Source: DAOMNN01 sp035443825 (GTDB lineage: Bacteria > Pseudomonadota > Gammaproteobacteria > Burkholderiales > Rhodocyclaceae). Taken from it: a stretch of DNA of 64,000 nt. Under the pieces are notes generated by a model that made no database searches, was not told the DNA's origin, and saw only the letters and a program-made list of their open reading frames with translations. Both the position numbers and the translations under genes were made by a program. Where the stretch lies: NCBI GenBank assembly GCA_035443825.1, contig DAOMNN010000006.1, positions 1 to 64,000 of the forward strand, written 5' to 3'. This document shows positions 17,079 through 24,554 of this stretch, one piece after another (the stretch's first letter is position 1; each line of letters starts with the position of its first letter).

Positions 17079-19100
17079 TCAGTGTGGTACGTCCTTGGGC
17101 AGCCGGTAGCGCTGTTCGCGATAAAGCCATGCAGGCAGATGCACATGTGCGAGTGCGCGCCGTGCCATGCCGGCGGGGTCCGCAACAGGCTTGCTGTCGT
17201 CGAGTCGCTTGACGCTGGGGTCGTAGCGCGCGGATGCGGGTTCCTTCCCGGGCCGCAGCACGACCACCTCGTCGCCCTCCATCCACGCGTAGTGCTGTTC
17301 GAACTGCATCATCGCGCGTCCCGGCGCGTCGGCCGGCTCGCTGCTGAGGTCGCGGCCGATCATGGGATGCTCGGCTTCGATACCCATCAGGGACAGCACG
17401 GTGACAGGCAGATCGATCTGGCTCGCAACGGTGCGGATGCGTCGTGCTTCGATGTCGGCACCCAGGATCAGGCCTGGAATGTGGAAACGCTCGATCGGAA
17501 CGAGGGTGTCGCCACGCACGCGAATATCGTGGTCGGCGACGATGAGGAACAGCGTGTCCTGCCAGTAGTCGCTGGCCCGTGCCATGTCGAAGAAGCGTCC
17601 GAGCGCGTAATCGGCGTACTTCACCGCATTGTTCTCGGTCGCCTTGTCCGGATCGTGCAGTTCGATACGGCCATCCGGAAACTCGAAAGGGGAATGATTC
17701 GACGATGTGAACACGAGCGTGAAGAAGGGCTTGCCGCTTGCGTGATGCTCGAGAATCCGCTCGTGTGTGCGGGCGAACAGGTCTTCGTCGGAAACGCCCC
17801 AGCTGCCTTCGAATATCGGATCGGAAAAGTCGTTCTGGTCTACGACGCTCTGGAAGCCATTGCCCTTGAAGAAGCTGCGCATGTTGTCGAAATGCGATTC
17901 GCCGCCGTAGATGAATTCGGTGCGGTAGCCCTGTCGTGCGAGCAGGGAGGCGAGAGAGAAGAAGTTCTGCTGGGACAGTGACAGCTTCACCACGCTCTGT
18001 GCGGGCGTGGGCGGAAAGCCGGTGACTACGGCTTCGATCCCGCGGACCGAGCGCGTGCCGGTTGCGTAGAGCTGTTCGAACCACCAGCCCTGATCCTTGA
18101 GTTTTTCCAGTTTCGGCGTGACCGGAACGCCACCGAGCGACTCGACGAAAGTGGCGCCGAGGCTTTCCTCGAGGACGATCACGAGGTTGAGCGGACGCTC
18201 CCGCGCACGACTCGGAACCAGGCGCGACAGCGTCGGGATGTCGTCCGATGCGGTTGCGCCGTCCATGCGCGTCTCGCGCACGACCTTGAGTATCTCGTCG
18301 TTGGTCATGTTGCCGTAGATCTCGCTCGAGCGCGCTTCGTGCTGCAGGTTGTAGATGGCATGCAGGACCGACCAGCTCGAGTTCAGGATGAGACTGTTGA
18401 CCATGGTATCGGTCGTCAACGCGAACATGGCCGGATTGGCGGGACGATGGTCGGTGCTGGAGCGTATCGCGAACGCGAGTACCAGGAAGATCAGTGGCCA
18501 GGTCAGCCACAGGCGCAGCACCGACCAGCGTGGCGCCTCACGCAGCCAGGGGCGCATCAGCCGGGACATGCCCCAAACCGCCAGGAAGGTGCCAAGCAGG
18601 CCGGCGAACAGGTGGATGCGGAATCCCCCCCACAGCATCGAGAAGACTTCACGCGGGTATTTGAGGTGCTCGAAGAACAGGCGATTGGGGCGTACGTCGT
18701 ACTCGGCGATGAAGGCAGGCGTGGCGACTTCCATGAAAAACAGCAGCGTTACCGAGGCGATCACCCAGAAGAAACTCAGTCGCCGCCACAGCGACCACGT
18801 CAGGGTGCTTCCCAGTAAGGGTGCGAGCAGTACGAGCGGCACGGCCAGCAGTCCCAGCTGAATCAGGTCGACACGAACGCCCTGAATCAGCATCTCGAGC
18901 CACAGGCCGCTGGCGGCGACACGTTCCCATTGCCAGAGCATGAGTCCGATACGGGAAGCGGAGAGCATCAGCAGCCCGATCAAGAGCATCGCAACCAAGG
19001 GTGCGTAGGGGCCGAAACGGGAAAGAATCCTCCACGGTTCGACCGGGCCGAGTGCGGCCGCAGGCGCGGCGTGGGCGGAACCGACGCTGACGGCGCTCAT
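17079..19100 (-). CDS. LtaS/MdoB-type alkaline phosphatase-fold transferase, inner membrane
   Basis: Protein of 673 aa with about five membrane helices in the first 230 residues and a periplasmic sulfatase-fold domain. The domain shows EESLGA (metal-binding Glu), the nucleophile Thr349 in TGTRSVRG, YGGESHFD and a late DHD metal motif. LtaS-like enzymes transfer phosphoglycerol from phosphatidylglycerol to periplasmic acceptors; in Gram-negative bacteria the acceptors are usually osmoregulated glucans (MdoB/OpgB). The exact acceptor here is unknown. The ATG at 19100 overlaps the stop of the upstream methyltransferase gene (ATGA), so the two are coupled. Confidence 0.85.
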   Translation of the reverse strand: MSAVSVGSAHAAPAAALGPVEPWRILSRFGPYAPLVAMLLIGLLMLSASRIGLMLWQWERVAASGLWLEMLIQGVRVDLIQLGLLAVPLVLLAPLLGSTLTWSLWRRLSFFWVIASVTLLFFMEVATPAFIAEYDVRPNRLFFEHLKYPREVFSMLWGGFRIHLFAGLLGTFLAVWGMSRLMRPWLREAPRWSVLRLWLTWPLIFLVLAFAIRSSTDHRPANPAMFALTTDTMVNSLILNSSWSVLHAIYNLQHEARSSEIYGNMTNDEILKVVRETRMDGATASDDIPTLSRLVPSRARERPLNLVIVLEESLGATFVESLGGVPVTPKLEKLKDQGWWFEQLYATGTRSVRGIEAVVTGFPPTPAQSVVKLSLSQQNFFSLASLLARQGYRTEFIYGGESHFDNMRSFFKGNGFQSVVDQNDFSDPIFEGSWGVSDEDLFARTHERILEHHASGKPFFTLVFTSSNHSPFEFPDGRIELHDPDKATENNAVKYADYALGRFFDMARASDYWQDTLFLIVADHDIRVRGDTLVPIERFHIPGLILGADIEARRIRTVASQIDLPVTVLSLMGIEAEHPMIGRDLSSEPADAPGRAMMQFEQHYAWMEGDEVVVLRPGKEPASARYDPSVKRLDDSKPVADPAGMARRALAHVHLPAWLYREQRYRLPKDVPH

Positions 19101-19792
19101 GATTCGTTCTTGGCCAACACGTAGACTCGCCACATGGCATAGAGCGGGACGAAGTCCAGATGCCCCATGATTGCGAATCCCGCCTCGGCGAACTCCTTTT
19201 CGACCTGTCCGGCCGGGAGGACATACCGGTTCTGGTATGCACGGCGATCGTGACGTTCGCGGCCGTTCTCCAGGCGTTTGCGTCTCCATGCCTTGTAGTT
19301 TCCATCCACCCACAGCGACACGATCACGCTGTCGCGGCTGACGCGATGAAACTCCCGCAGCATTGCGAGGCGATGTGTCGGATCGCCGACGTGGTGCATC
19401 AGGCGCATGCAGAAGATCGAATCCACGGCACGGTCGGGCAACGCGATGTCGAACGCCGAGGTCTGCAGTGTCCGGACTCTTGCAACCACGTGCGGCAACT
19501 GTGTGGCTTTTGCCACTTCGAGCATGTCAGCCGAGTTGTCCGCGGCAAGGATGACCCGGTTCGGATGCTCGGCCAGTACGGGCCAGAAGCGCCCGGCGCC
19601 GCAGGGTAGGTCGAGAACGAGGGTGGGATCGCCGGCGAGATGCAATGCCTTGCGTGCAAGCTGCATGTCACGCCACGTGGACAGACGTCGCGCAAGCCCG
19701 TCACGGTGCTTGCGATAGTAGGCGGCGGCGTGGCTGCGATCATACTTCTCGGAGAACGGCAATCGTATCGGGGCGGGTGTGCTGTCTGGCAT
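19097..19792 (-). CDS. Class I SAM-dependent methyltransferase
   Basis: Protein of 231 aa with the methyltransferase motif I VLDLPCGAGRF, an acidic end of strand two (LAADNS) and a later FCMRLMHHVGDP segment, as in the Methyltransf_11/25 group. The substrate is not evident. It is coupled to the LtaS/MdoB-type gene by overlapping stop and start codons, so it may modify a lipid or envelope glycan handled by that enzyme; this is inference from the neighbourhood. Confidence 0.8.
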   Translation of the reverse strand: MPDSTPAPIRLPFSEKYDRSHAAAYYRKHRDGLARRLSTWRDMQLARKALHLAGDPTLVLDLPCGAGRFWPVLAEHPNRVILAADNSADMLEVAKATQLPHVVARVRTLQTSAFDIALPDRAVDSIFCMRLMHHVGDPTHRLAMLREFHRVSRDSVIVSLWVDGNYKAWRRKRLENGRERHDRRAYQNRYVLPAGQVEKEFAEAGFAIMGHLDFVPLYAMWRVYVLAKNES

Positions 19793-19909
19793 TCAGGACT
19801 CTGTCAGGTGTCGACCCATGCAGCTTATGCGGCAGCGCATCAAGGAATTGTCGGCATGACGTGAAGGATTCGTGAAACGTGTGCCGCTCGCCCGATCGAG
19901 GTGGATTTC

Positions 19910-19933
19910 GACGGCCGCCCTTACGGGGCCGTC
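19910..19933 (-). terminator. Hairpin enclosing the stop codon of a short minus-strand frame
   Basis: GACGGCC and GGCCGTC form a seven-base stem whose loop contains the TAA stop of the small minus-strand reading frame at 19921-20130. There is no T run. A stem around a stop codon is suggestive of a terminator of a real (or once real) gene. Confidence 0.4.
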
Positions 19934-20130
19934 GTCTTGGCCTCGCCGGCATCGTCCTCGCGTTCGACCCGCTCGTTGATTTGCGCCACGGCTGGCCACT
20001 GCGGGCCGTTGCCGCGAATGGGCGCGACGCGCACTACCTCGATGAGGTCGAGGTTATCGATGCGGTCGTTCGTGATCTGGCGACGCTCTACGCTGGCGAC
20101 ATACGTCCGGGGGATTCGGCGTCGGGCGGG
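19921..20130 (-). pseudogene. Short protein-like frame without a start codon, possible gene remnant
   Basis: Between the methyltransferase and the histidine kinase, the minus strand has a 69-codon open frame whose translation looks like real protein: RRQITNDRIDNLDLIEVV in its first half, then INERVEREDDAGEAKTTAP at the end. There is no ATG or GTG at its beginning and no ribosome site, and a stop codon closes it at 20131-20133. It may be the 3' end of a decayed or frameshifted gene, or a small gene with an unusual start. No family recognised. The rest of the 19793-20175 gap shows nothing else. Confidence 0.35.
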
Positions 20131-20175
20131 CTATGCGTCGAATTTGGCTTGCCGCGCACCTGACAGCCGTCCGCC

Positions 20176-21456
20176 CTATGGTCTGGATGGACGGAGCCGG
20201 ACACGAAATTCGCAACCGCCTTCCGGGCGTTCGTCCAGTGCAATCTGCCAGCCTTGACTGTCGCAGATCCGCTGCACGAGCGACAGACCAATCCCAAAGC
20301 CGTCGCCGCGGCTGGTGTCGCCTCGCGTGAAAGCGGCAAACATACGCTCCCGTTCGTGTTCCGGAATGCCGACACCCGAATCGATGACGCTGAAGCTCCC
20401 ATCGCGCAACACGAGGTGGATGAAGCCGCTGTCGGTGTAGTGCAGCGCGTTGCGGAGCAGATTCGACATGACCGTCCGCAGCAGCGGCGCGGAATAATGG
20501 CGAGTGTCTTCGGATTCGATCGACAGCTGAAGGTCGAGTCCCCTCAGGGTGGCCTCGTCGCTCCAATTCCGGACCTGCTCCGCCGCGATCTCGCGCAATG
20601 TCGAGTCGGTCCCGTGCGCCCGGATCGAGGGCGCGCGGGCAAGACCGAGGAAGGTCTCGACCACCTCGTTCATCTCCGCGCAGGCACGCTGAATGCGGCG
20701 GACGTGGATATGTTCTCGTTCGTTCCGAAGTTCCCGCGCGAGCAGCAGTTCGCAACTGCTGGCGATCACCATCAGCGGGGTTCTGAGCTCGTGACTCACG
20801 TCACTGGTGAACATCTGTTCGCGCTCCAGCGCCTCGCGCAGCCGGAAGAGCGTATCGTCGAATGCGGCTGCGAGCCGGCCTACCTCGTCATCCGCATAAT
20901 CCGGAGCCAGTGGCGGGGCCAGCGGCAGCAGCTGGTCGCGGTGCTGGACCTGGCGGGACAGACGCACGACCGGGGCGATCACCCGGCGCGACATGAGCAG
21001 CCCGAGCACCAGCGCGGCCGCAACGCTCGCCAGAAAGCCGGCCAGCGCGATCGCCTCGAGCATCTCCTCGCGCCGCTCGTACGTTTCCAGCGTCGCGACC
21101 AACGCATGACGGACGTTGCCCTCCGTATGCAGGAAGACATGGACCTCTTCGGAACCGATTTTGGGGTCGTGAAAGCCGTCCGCGAACGCGTCGAGCCAGG
21201 CTGGCCAGTTGCGATAGCCGTCCGGCCCGTTCTCGTAATACCGGGTATCGGGGTCCAGGTGCGGAAGGTAGCCCTCTTCGCGTGCGGCCAGGATCACTGC
21301 GAGTTGGCGCTGCATCGATTCGCCGGCCAGATCCGACTCGAGCTGGTCGATGGCCATTGTGAATCCGATTGCGAAAAGTCCGGCGACGACCGTGGTCATC
21401 ATCGTGAATGCAATGACGATACGCCTTCGAAGGCTATGACTGCGGCGATTCGACAT
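20176..21456 (-). CDS. Sensor histidine kinase of a two-component system
   Basis: Kinase of 426 aa. Two membrane helices (about 13-36 and 137-160) flank a periplasmic domain of about 100 residues; a HAMP linker follows (SRRVIAPVVRL). HisKA with phospho-accepting His222 (SHELRTP), N box NLLRNALHYT, G1 DSGVGIP and G2 GFGIGLSLV complete the catalytic core. The start at 21456 overlaps the end of the response regulator gene by 23 bp, which makes them a pair. The signal is unknown. Confidence 0.9.
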   Translation of the reverse strand: MSNRRSHSLRRRIVIAFTMMTTVVAGLFAIGFTMAIDQLESDLAGESMQRQLAVILAAREEGYLPHLDPDTRYYENGPDGYRNWPAWLDAFADGFHDPKIGSEEVHVFLHTEGNVRHALVATLETYERREEMLEAIALAGFLASVAAALVLGLLMSRRVIAPVVRLSRQVQHRDQLLPLAPPLAPDYADDEVGRLAAAFDDTLFRLREALEREQMFTSDVSHELRTPLMVIASSCELLLARELRNEREHIHVRRIQRACAEMNEVVETFLGLARAPSIRAHGTDSTLREIAAEQVRNWSDEATLRGLDLQLSIESEDTRHYSAPLLRTVMSNLLRNALHYTDSGFIHLVLRDGSFSVIDSGVGIPEHERERMFAAFTRGDTSRGDGFGIGLSLVQRICDSQGWQIALDERPEGGCEFRVRLRPSRP

Positions 21457-22129
21457 CGTCGGAGGGGGCAAGGCGGTAGCCGATGCCGTGCACGGTCTGC
21501 AGGAGCTTGATCGGGAACGGTTTGTCGACGATCTGTCGAAGACTGTGCACATGGCTACGCAGACTGTCGGAATCGGGCGGATGGTCTCCCCACAGGGAGG
21601 ATTCGAGTTCCTCGCGTCGCACCACCGCAGGACTTTTCTGCATGAGCACCGCGAGCAGCTTGAGGCCGATCGGCCCGATGCGGACGGGTTGGCCGCCACG
21701 CCGGACCTCGAGCGTGTCCAGATCGTAATGCAGGTCGGCGACGACCAGCTCCCTGCGCCCTGTGCCACGACTACGCCGCACAATCGCATCGATCCGTGCG
21801 GCCAGTTCGGACAGGGCGAAGGGTTTCGTCAGATAGTCGTCCGCTCCGGTGCGAAATCCCTGAAGGCGGTCGTCCAGCGCATCGCGCGCGGTCAACATGA
21901 TGACGGGTGTTGTGATCCGCTCGCTCTCGCGCAGACGCTTGCACAGAGAGTAGCCGTCCATTCCGGGCAGCATAACGTCGAGAACGATGAGGTCATACGG
22001 ATGGGTGGCGGCGAGATGCAGGCCGGTCAGCCCGTCCTGGGCGCAGTCGACCTCATGTCCTTTGAGGGTGAGGTAGTCGGCAAGATTGGCGAGGATGTCG
22101 CGATTGTCCTCGACGAGCAACAGGCGCAT
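21434..22129 (-). CDS. OmpR-family response regulator
   Basis: DNA-binding regulator of about 231 aa: receiver domain (acidic VEDN, Asp51 phosphorylation site in VLDVMLPG, KPF lysine) and a winged-helix domain (about 130-225) with SLRSHVHSLRQIVD as recognition region. Start at 22129 (MRLLLVED) fits the family; the frame is open 12 codons further upstream. It overlaps its kinase gene. MoaC is 54 bp upstream on the same strand, so it could share transcription, though a functional link is not evident. Confidence 0.9.
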   Translation of the reverse strand: MRLLLVEDNRDILANLADYLTLKGHEVDCAQDGLTGLHLAATHPYDLIVLDVMLPGMDGYSLCKRLRESERITTPVIMLTARDALDDRLQGFRTGADDYLTKPFALSELAARIDAIVRRSRGTGRRELVVADLHYDLDTLEVRRGGQPVRIGPIGLKLLAVLMQKSPAVVRREELESSLWGDHPPDSDSLRSHVHSLRQIVDKPFPIKLLQTVHGIGYRLAPSDDVESPQS

Positions 22130-22183
22130 GTGCGGGTCAGTCCGTGGTTCCGGTGCAATGGGCAACGAAACGGATGCGTGGCG

Positions 22184-22663
22184 TCACGCGATCCAGTGTC
22201 CGGACTTGCCACCCAGCTTCTCACGCAAGCCGATGTCGGTGATCGTCATGCCGCGGTCCACTGCCTTGCACATGTCGTAGATGGTGAGCAGGGCCACGTT
22301 CACGCCGGTCAGCGCCTCCATCTCCACCCCGGTCCGGCCGACGGTTTCGGCAGTGACGGTGCATGTGACGCTGCTCGTTTCCGGCACCAGATCGAACTCG
22401 ACCGCCACCCGGGTCAATGGAACGGGGTGGCATAGCGGAACCAGGTCGCTCGTGCGCTTGGCGCCCTGAATGCCGGCGATGCGGGCGATGCCCAGGACAT
22501 CGCCCTTTCTTGCGTTGCCGGCACGAATCATCTCGAAGGTCTCCGGCTGCATGGTGATGCTGCCGCGCGCGATAGCGACGCGGCGCGTTTCGTCCTTGCC
22601 ACCCACATCGACCATGTGGGCCTGACCTTGCGTGTCGAAATGGGTGAGGGATCGTGTTGTCAT
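22184..22663 (-). CDS. moaC: Cyclic pyranopterin monophosphate synthase MoaC
   Basis: MoaC of 159 aa, the enzyme that with MoaA turns GTP into cyclic pyranopterin monophosphate, the first step of molybdenum/tungsten cofactor synthesis. Family features are HMVDVGGKDETRRVA near the N-terminus, SDLVPLCHPVPL and GRTGVEMEALTGV, and DMCKAVDRGM near the end. It is the only classical moa gene in the window and would support the tungstopterin enzyme AorB encoded about 12 kb away, along with any other Mo/W enzyme. Divergent from the BepA-like gene. Confidence 0.96.
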   Translation of the reverse strand: MTTRSLTHFDTQGQAHMVDVGGKDETRRVAIARGSITMQPETFEMIRAGNARKGDVLGIARIAGIQGAKRTSDLVPLCHPVPLTRVAVEFDLVPETSSVTCTVTAETVGRTGVEMEALTGVNVALLTIYDMCKAVDRGMTITDIGLREKLGGKSGHWIA

Positions 22664-22743
22664 GCCATCAAAAGCGTTGGTCGGCTACATGCCGACACAT
22701 ACCGCGCGGAACGGAATCGATCGAACGGATATCATAGCACTCC

Positions 22744-24177
22744 ATGATCAAGCGCTTTCTCATCCTGTTGCTGTGTACGGCCCTGGTGCCGGCCACATCC
22801 GTTGCCGATCTTCCCGACCTGGGGGATGTCGCCGCGTCCGAGCTGTCGCCGCTGGCGGAGCGGCGCCTGGGCGAATCGATCATGCGCGAGATTCGCTGGC
22901 GTGATCCCTCGTATCTCGACGACCCGGAGGTCGAGGATTACCTCAACCGCATCGGCAGGCGTCTTGTTGCGGGGAGCGACCAGCCGAACCGGCGCTTCGA
23001 GTTCTTCGTCATCGATGATCCGACGCTGAACGCTTTTGCGCTTCCGGGCGGGCATATCGGTGTGCACTCGGGACTGATCCTCGCCGCCGAATCGGAGTCG
23101 GAGCTGGCAGCAGTGCTGGGCCACGAGATTGCCCACGTGACCCAGCGGCACATTGCGCAACTGTTCGGCAAGCAGGGTCAGGCCAGCATGGTGATGCTCG
23201 CCTCCTTGCTGGTGGCCATTCTCGCTGCGAAGAGCAATTCCCAGGTGAGCGAAGCGGCACTGGCTGCCGGACAGGCCGGGGTGATCCAGTCACAACTCGG
23301 TTACACGCGCGCATTCGAGCGCGAGGCGGACCGGATCGGCTTGCAGATAATGGAGCGGTCCGGCTTCGACGTTCGGGGCAAACCGAGTTTCTTCGAGCGC
23401 CTGCAGCGCTCGTCGCGGCTTTACGAAAACAATGCGCCGGGCTATCTGCGCTCCCATCCGCTGACCGAGGAACGCATCTCCGATATCAGCAACCGTGTCG
23501 CCCAGATGCGCTATCGGCAAGTGCCGGATTCGGCCGATTTCCGCTTCATCCAGGGCAAGCTGCGTGCGTCGGTCGGCTCGGCCGTCGACCGCGTACGGGA
23601 CTACGAGACATTGATCGCGGGGGGCGCGGCTGATCCTGCAACGCAATATGCGCTCGCGCGCGCCTTGCTGCGTGCGGGTCGGGTCGATGGCGCCTGGGAA
23701 GCGACGGAAGCACTCAGGGCATCGGGGCAGCCCTCGCCGTTCATCGAGGCGCTGGCCGCCGAGACGCGGCTTGCGGCACGTGACCCGGATCGCGCCATCG
23801 CGATCATGGAGAAGGCGGTGGCAACTTTCCCGGACCATGCGTCCCTGCAGTACATCCTCATAGAGGCGCTCATACGGGGCGGACGTGCGGCCGATGCGGC
23901 GGCCTTGTCACGAGCTGCCCTGCAACGCAACGGTGACGACGTGCGTTTGTGGGCGCTGTCGTCCAGGGCGGAAGAGACGCTCGGGCGGATGAGCGCCTAT
24001 CACCGTGCCCAGGCGGAGGTGTATGCGATCAGGGGGAGCCTGCCGGCTGCGATCGAGCAACTCGAACTTGCGCGCCGTGCCGGTGACGGCGATTTCTTCG
24101 AGCTTTCCGCCATCGATGCACGAATGCGCGAGCTTCAGGAAGAAGCCCGGCAGCGCCGGGCGGAGGAAGGTCGCTGA
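22744..24177 (+). CDS. Periplasmic M48 metalloprotease with TPR domain, BepA-like
   Basis: Protein of 477 aa: signal peptide (residues 1-21), peptidase M48 domain with the zinc motif HEIAH at 127-131 and a third-ligand region (FEREADRIG), then TPR-like helices from about residue 270 to the end. The layout and length match BepA (YfgC) of E. coli, which helps LptD assembly and degrades misassembled outer-membrane proteins. Here lptF and lptG also lie in the window but are not adjacent. It stands as a single gene followed by tusA. Confidence 0.88.
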   Translation: MIKRFLILLLCTALVPATSVADLPDLGDVAASELSPLAERRLGESIMREIRWRDPSYLDDPEVEDYLNRIGRRLVAGSDQPNRRFEFFVIDDPTLNAFALPGGHIGVHSGLILAAESESELAAVLGHEIAHVTQRHIAQLFGKQGQASMVMLASLLVAILAAKSNSQVSEAALAAGQAGVIQSQLGYTRAFEREADRIGLQIMERSGFDVRGKPSFFERLQRSSRLYENNAPGYLRSHPLTEERISDISNRVAQMRYRQVPDSADFRFIQGKLRASVGSAVDRVRDYETLIAGGAADPATQYALARALLRAGRVDGAWEATEALRASGQPSPFIEALAAETRLAARDPDRAIAIMEKAVATFPDHASLQYILIEALIRGGRAADAAALSRAALQRNGDDVRLWALSSRAEETLGRMSAYHRAQAEVYAIRGSLPAAIEQLELARRAGDGDFFELSAIDARMRELQEEARQRRAEEGR

Positions 24178-24281
24178 TCGGCACCGTTGCCGCGGGAAGG
24201 AGTGTTCGGTCCTTGACGCCTCGCAAAAGCGGCGGGCGCCGGTGTAGACTGCGATGATTATTCGAGCGAGGGTGATGCAGC

Positions 24282-24512
24282 ATGAATTTTGACAAGGAAG
24301 TCGATGCACGCGGGCTGAGCTGTCCGCTTCCGATCCTGCGCGCCAAGAAGGCACTGGCCGAGATGCAGGCTGGTCAGACCCTGCGCATCGTTGCGACCGA
24401 CCCGGGGTCGGTGAAGGATTTTCAGGCGTTCGCAAAGCAGACCGGCAACGAACTGCTGAGTCAGGGAGAAACCGCCGACAAGGCGTTCGAGTTCTTCCTC
24501 AAACGGAAATAG
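24282..24512 (+). CDS. tusA: TusA-family sulfur carrier
   Basis: Protein of 76 aa with the family motif CPLP; the sulfur-carrying cysteine is Cys14 in DARGLSCPLP. TusA relays sulfur from a cysteine desulfurase to tRNA thiolation and can also influence molybdenum cofactor sulfuration. Whether this copy is TusA proper or a related carrier cannot be told. It is followed by a bidirectional terminator. Confidence 0.85.
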   Translation: MNFDKEVDARGLSCPLPILRAKKALAEMQAGQTLRIVATDPGSVKDFQAFAKQTGNELLSQGETADKAFEFFLKRK

Positions 24513-24550
24513 AAGGTCGGAAGCCGCCCGCAGGCGGCTCCCGACCTTCA
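24513..24550. terminator. Bidirectional terminator between tusA and valS
   Basis: GAAGGTCGGAAGCCGCC and GGCGGCTCCCGACCTTC pair nearly perfectly around a short loop. It separates tusA (plus) from valS (minus) and can serve both. Confidence 0.8.
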
Positions 24551-24554
24551 TGTC

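Noticed and set aside
20254..21510. 418-codon plus-strand frame opposite the histidine kinase
   Set aside because: Entirely antisense to the kinase's motifs (SHELRTP, GIGLSLV); composition is that of a reverse-complement shadow.
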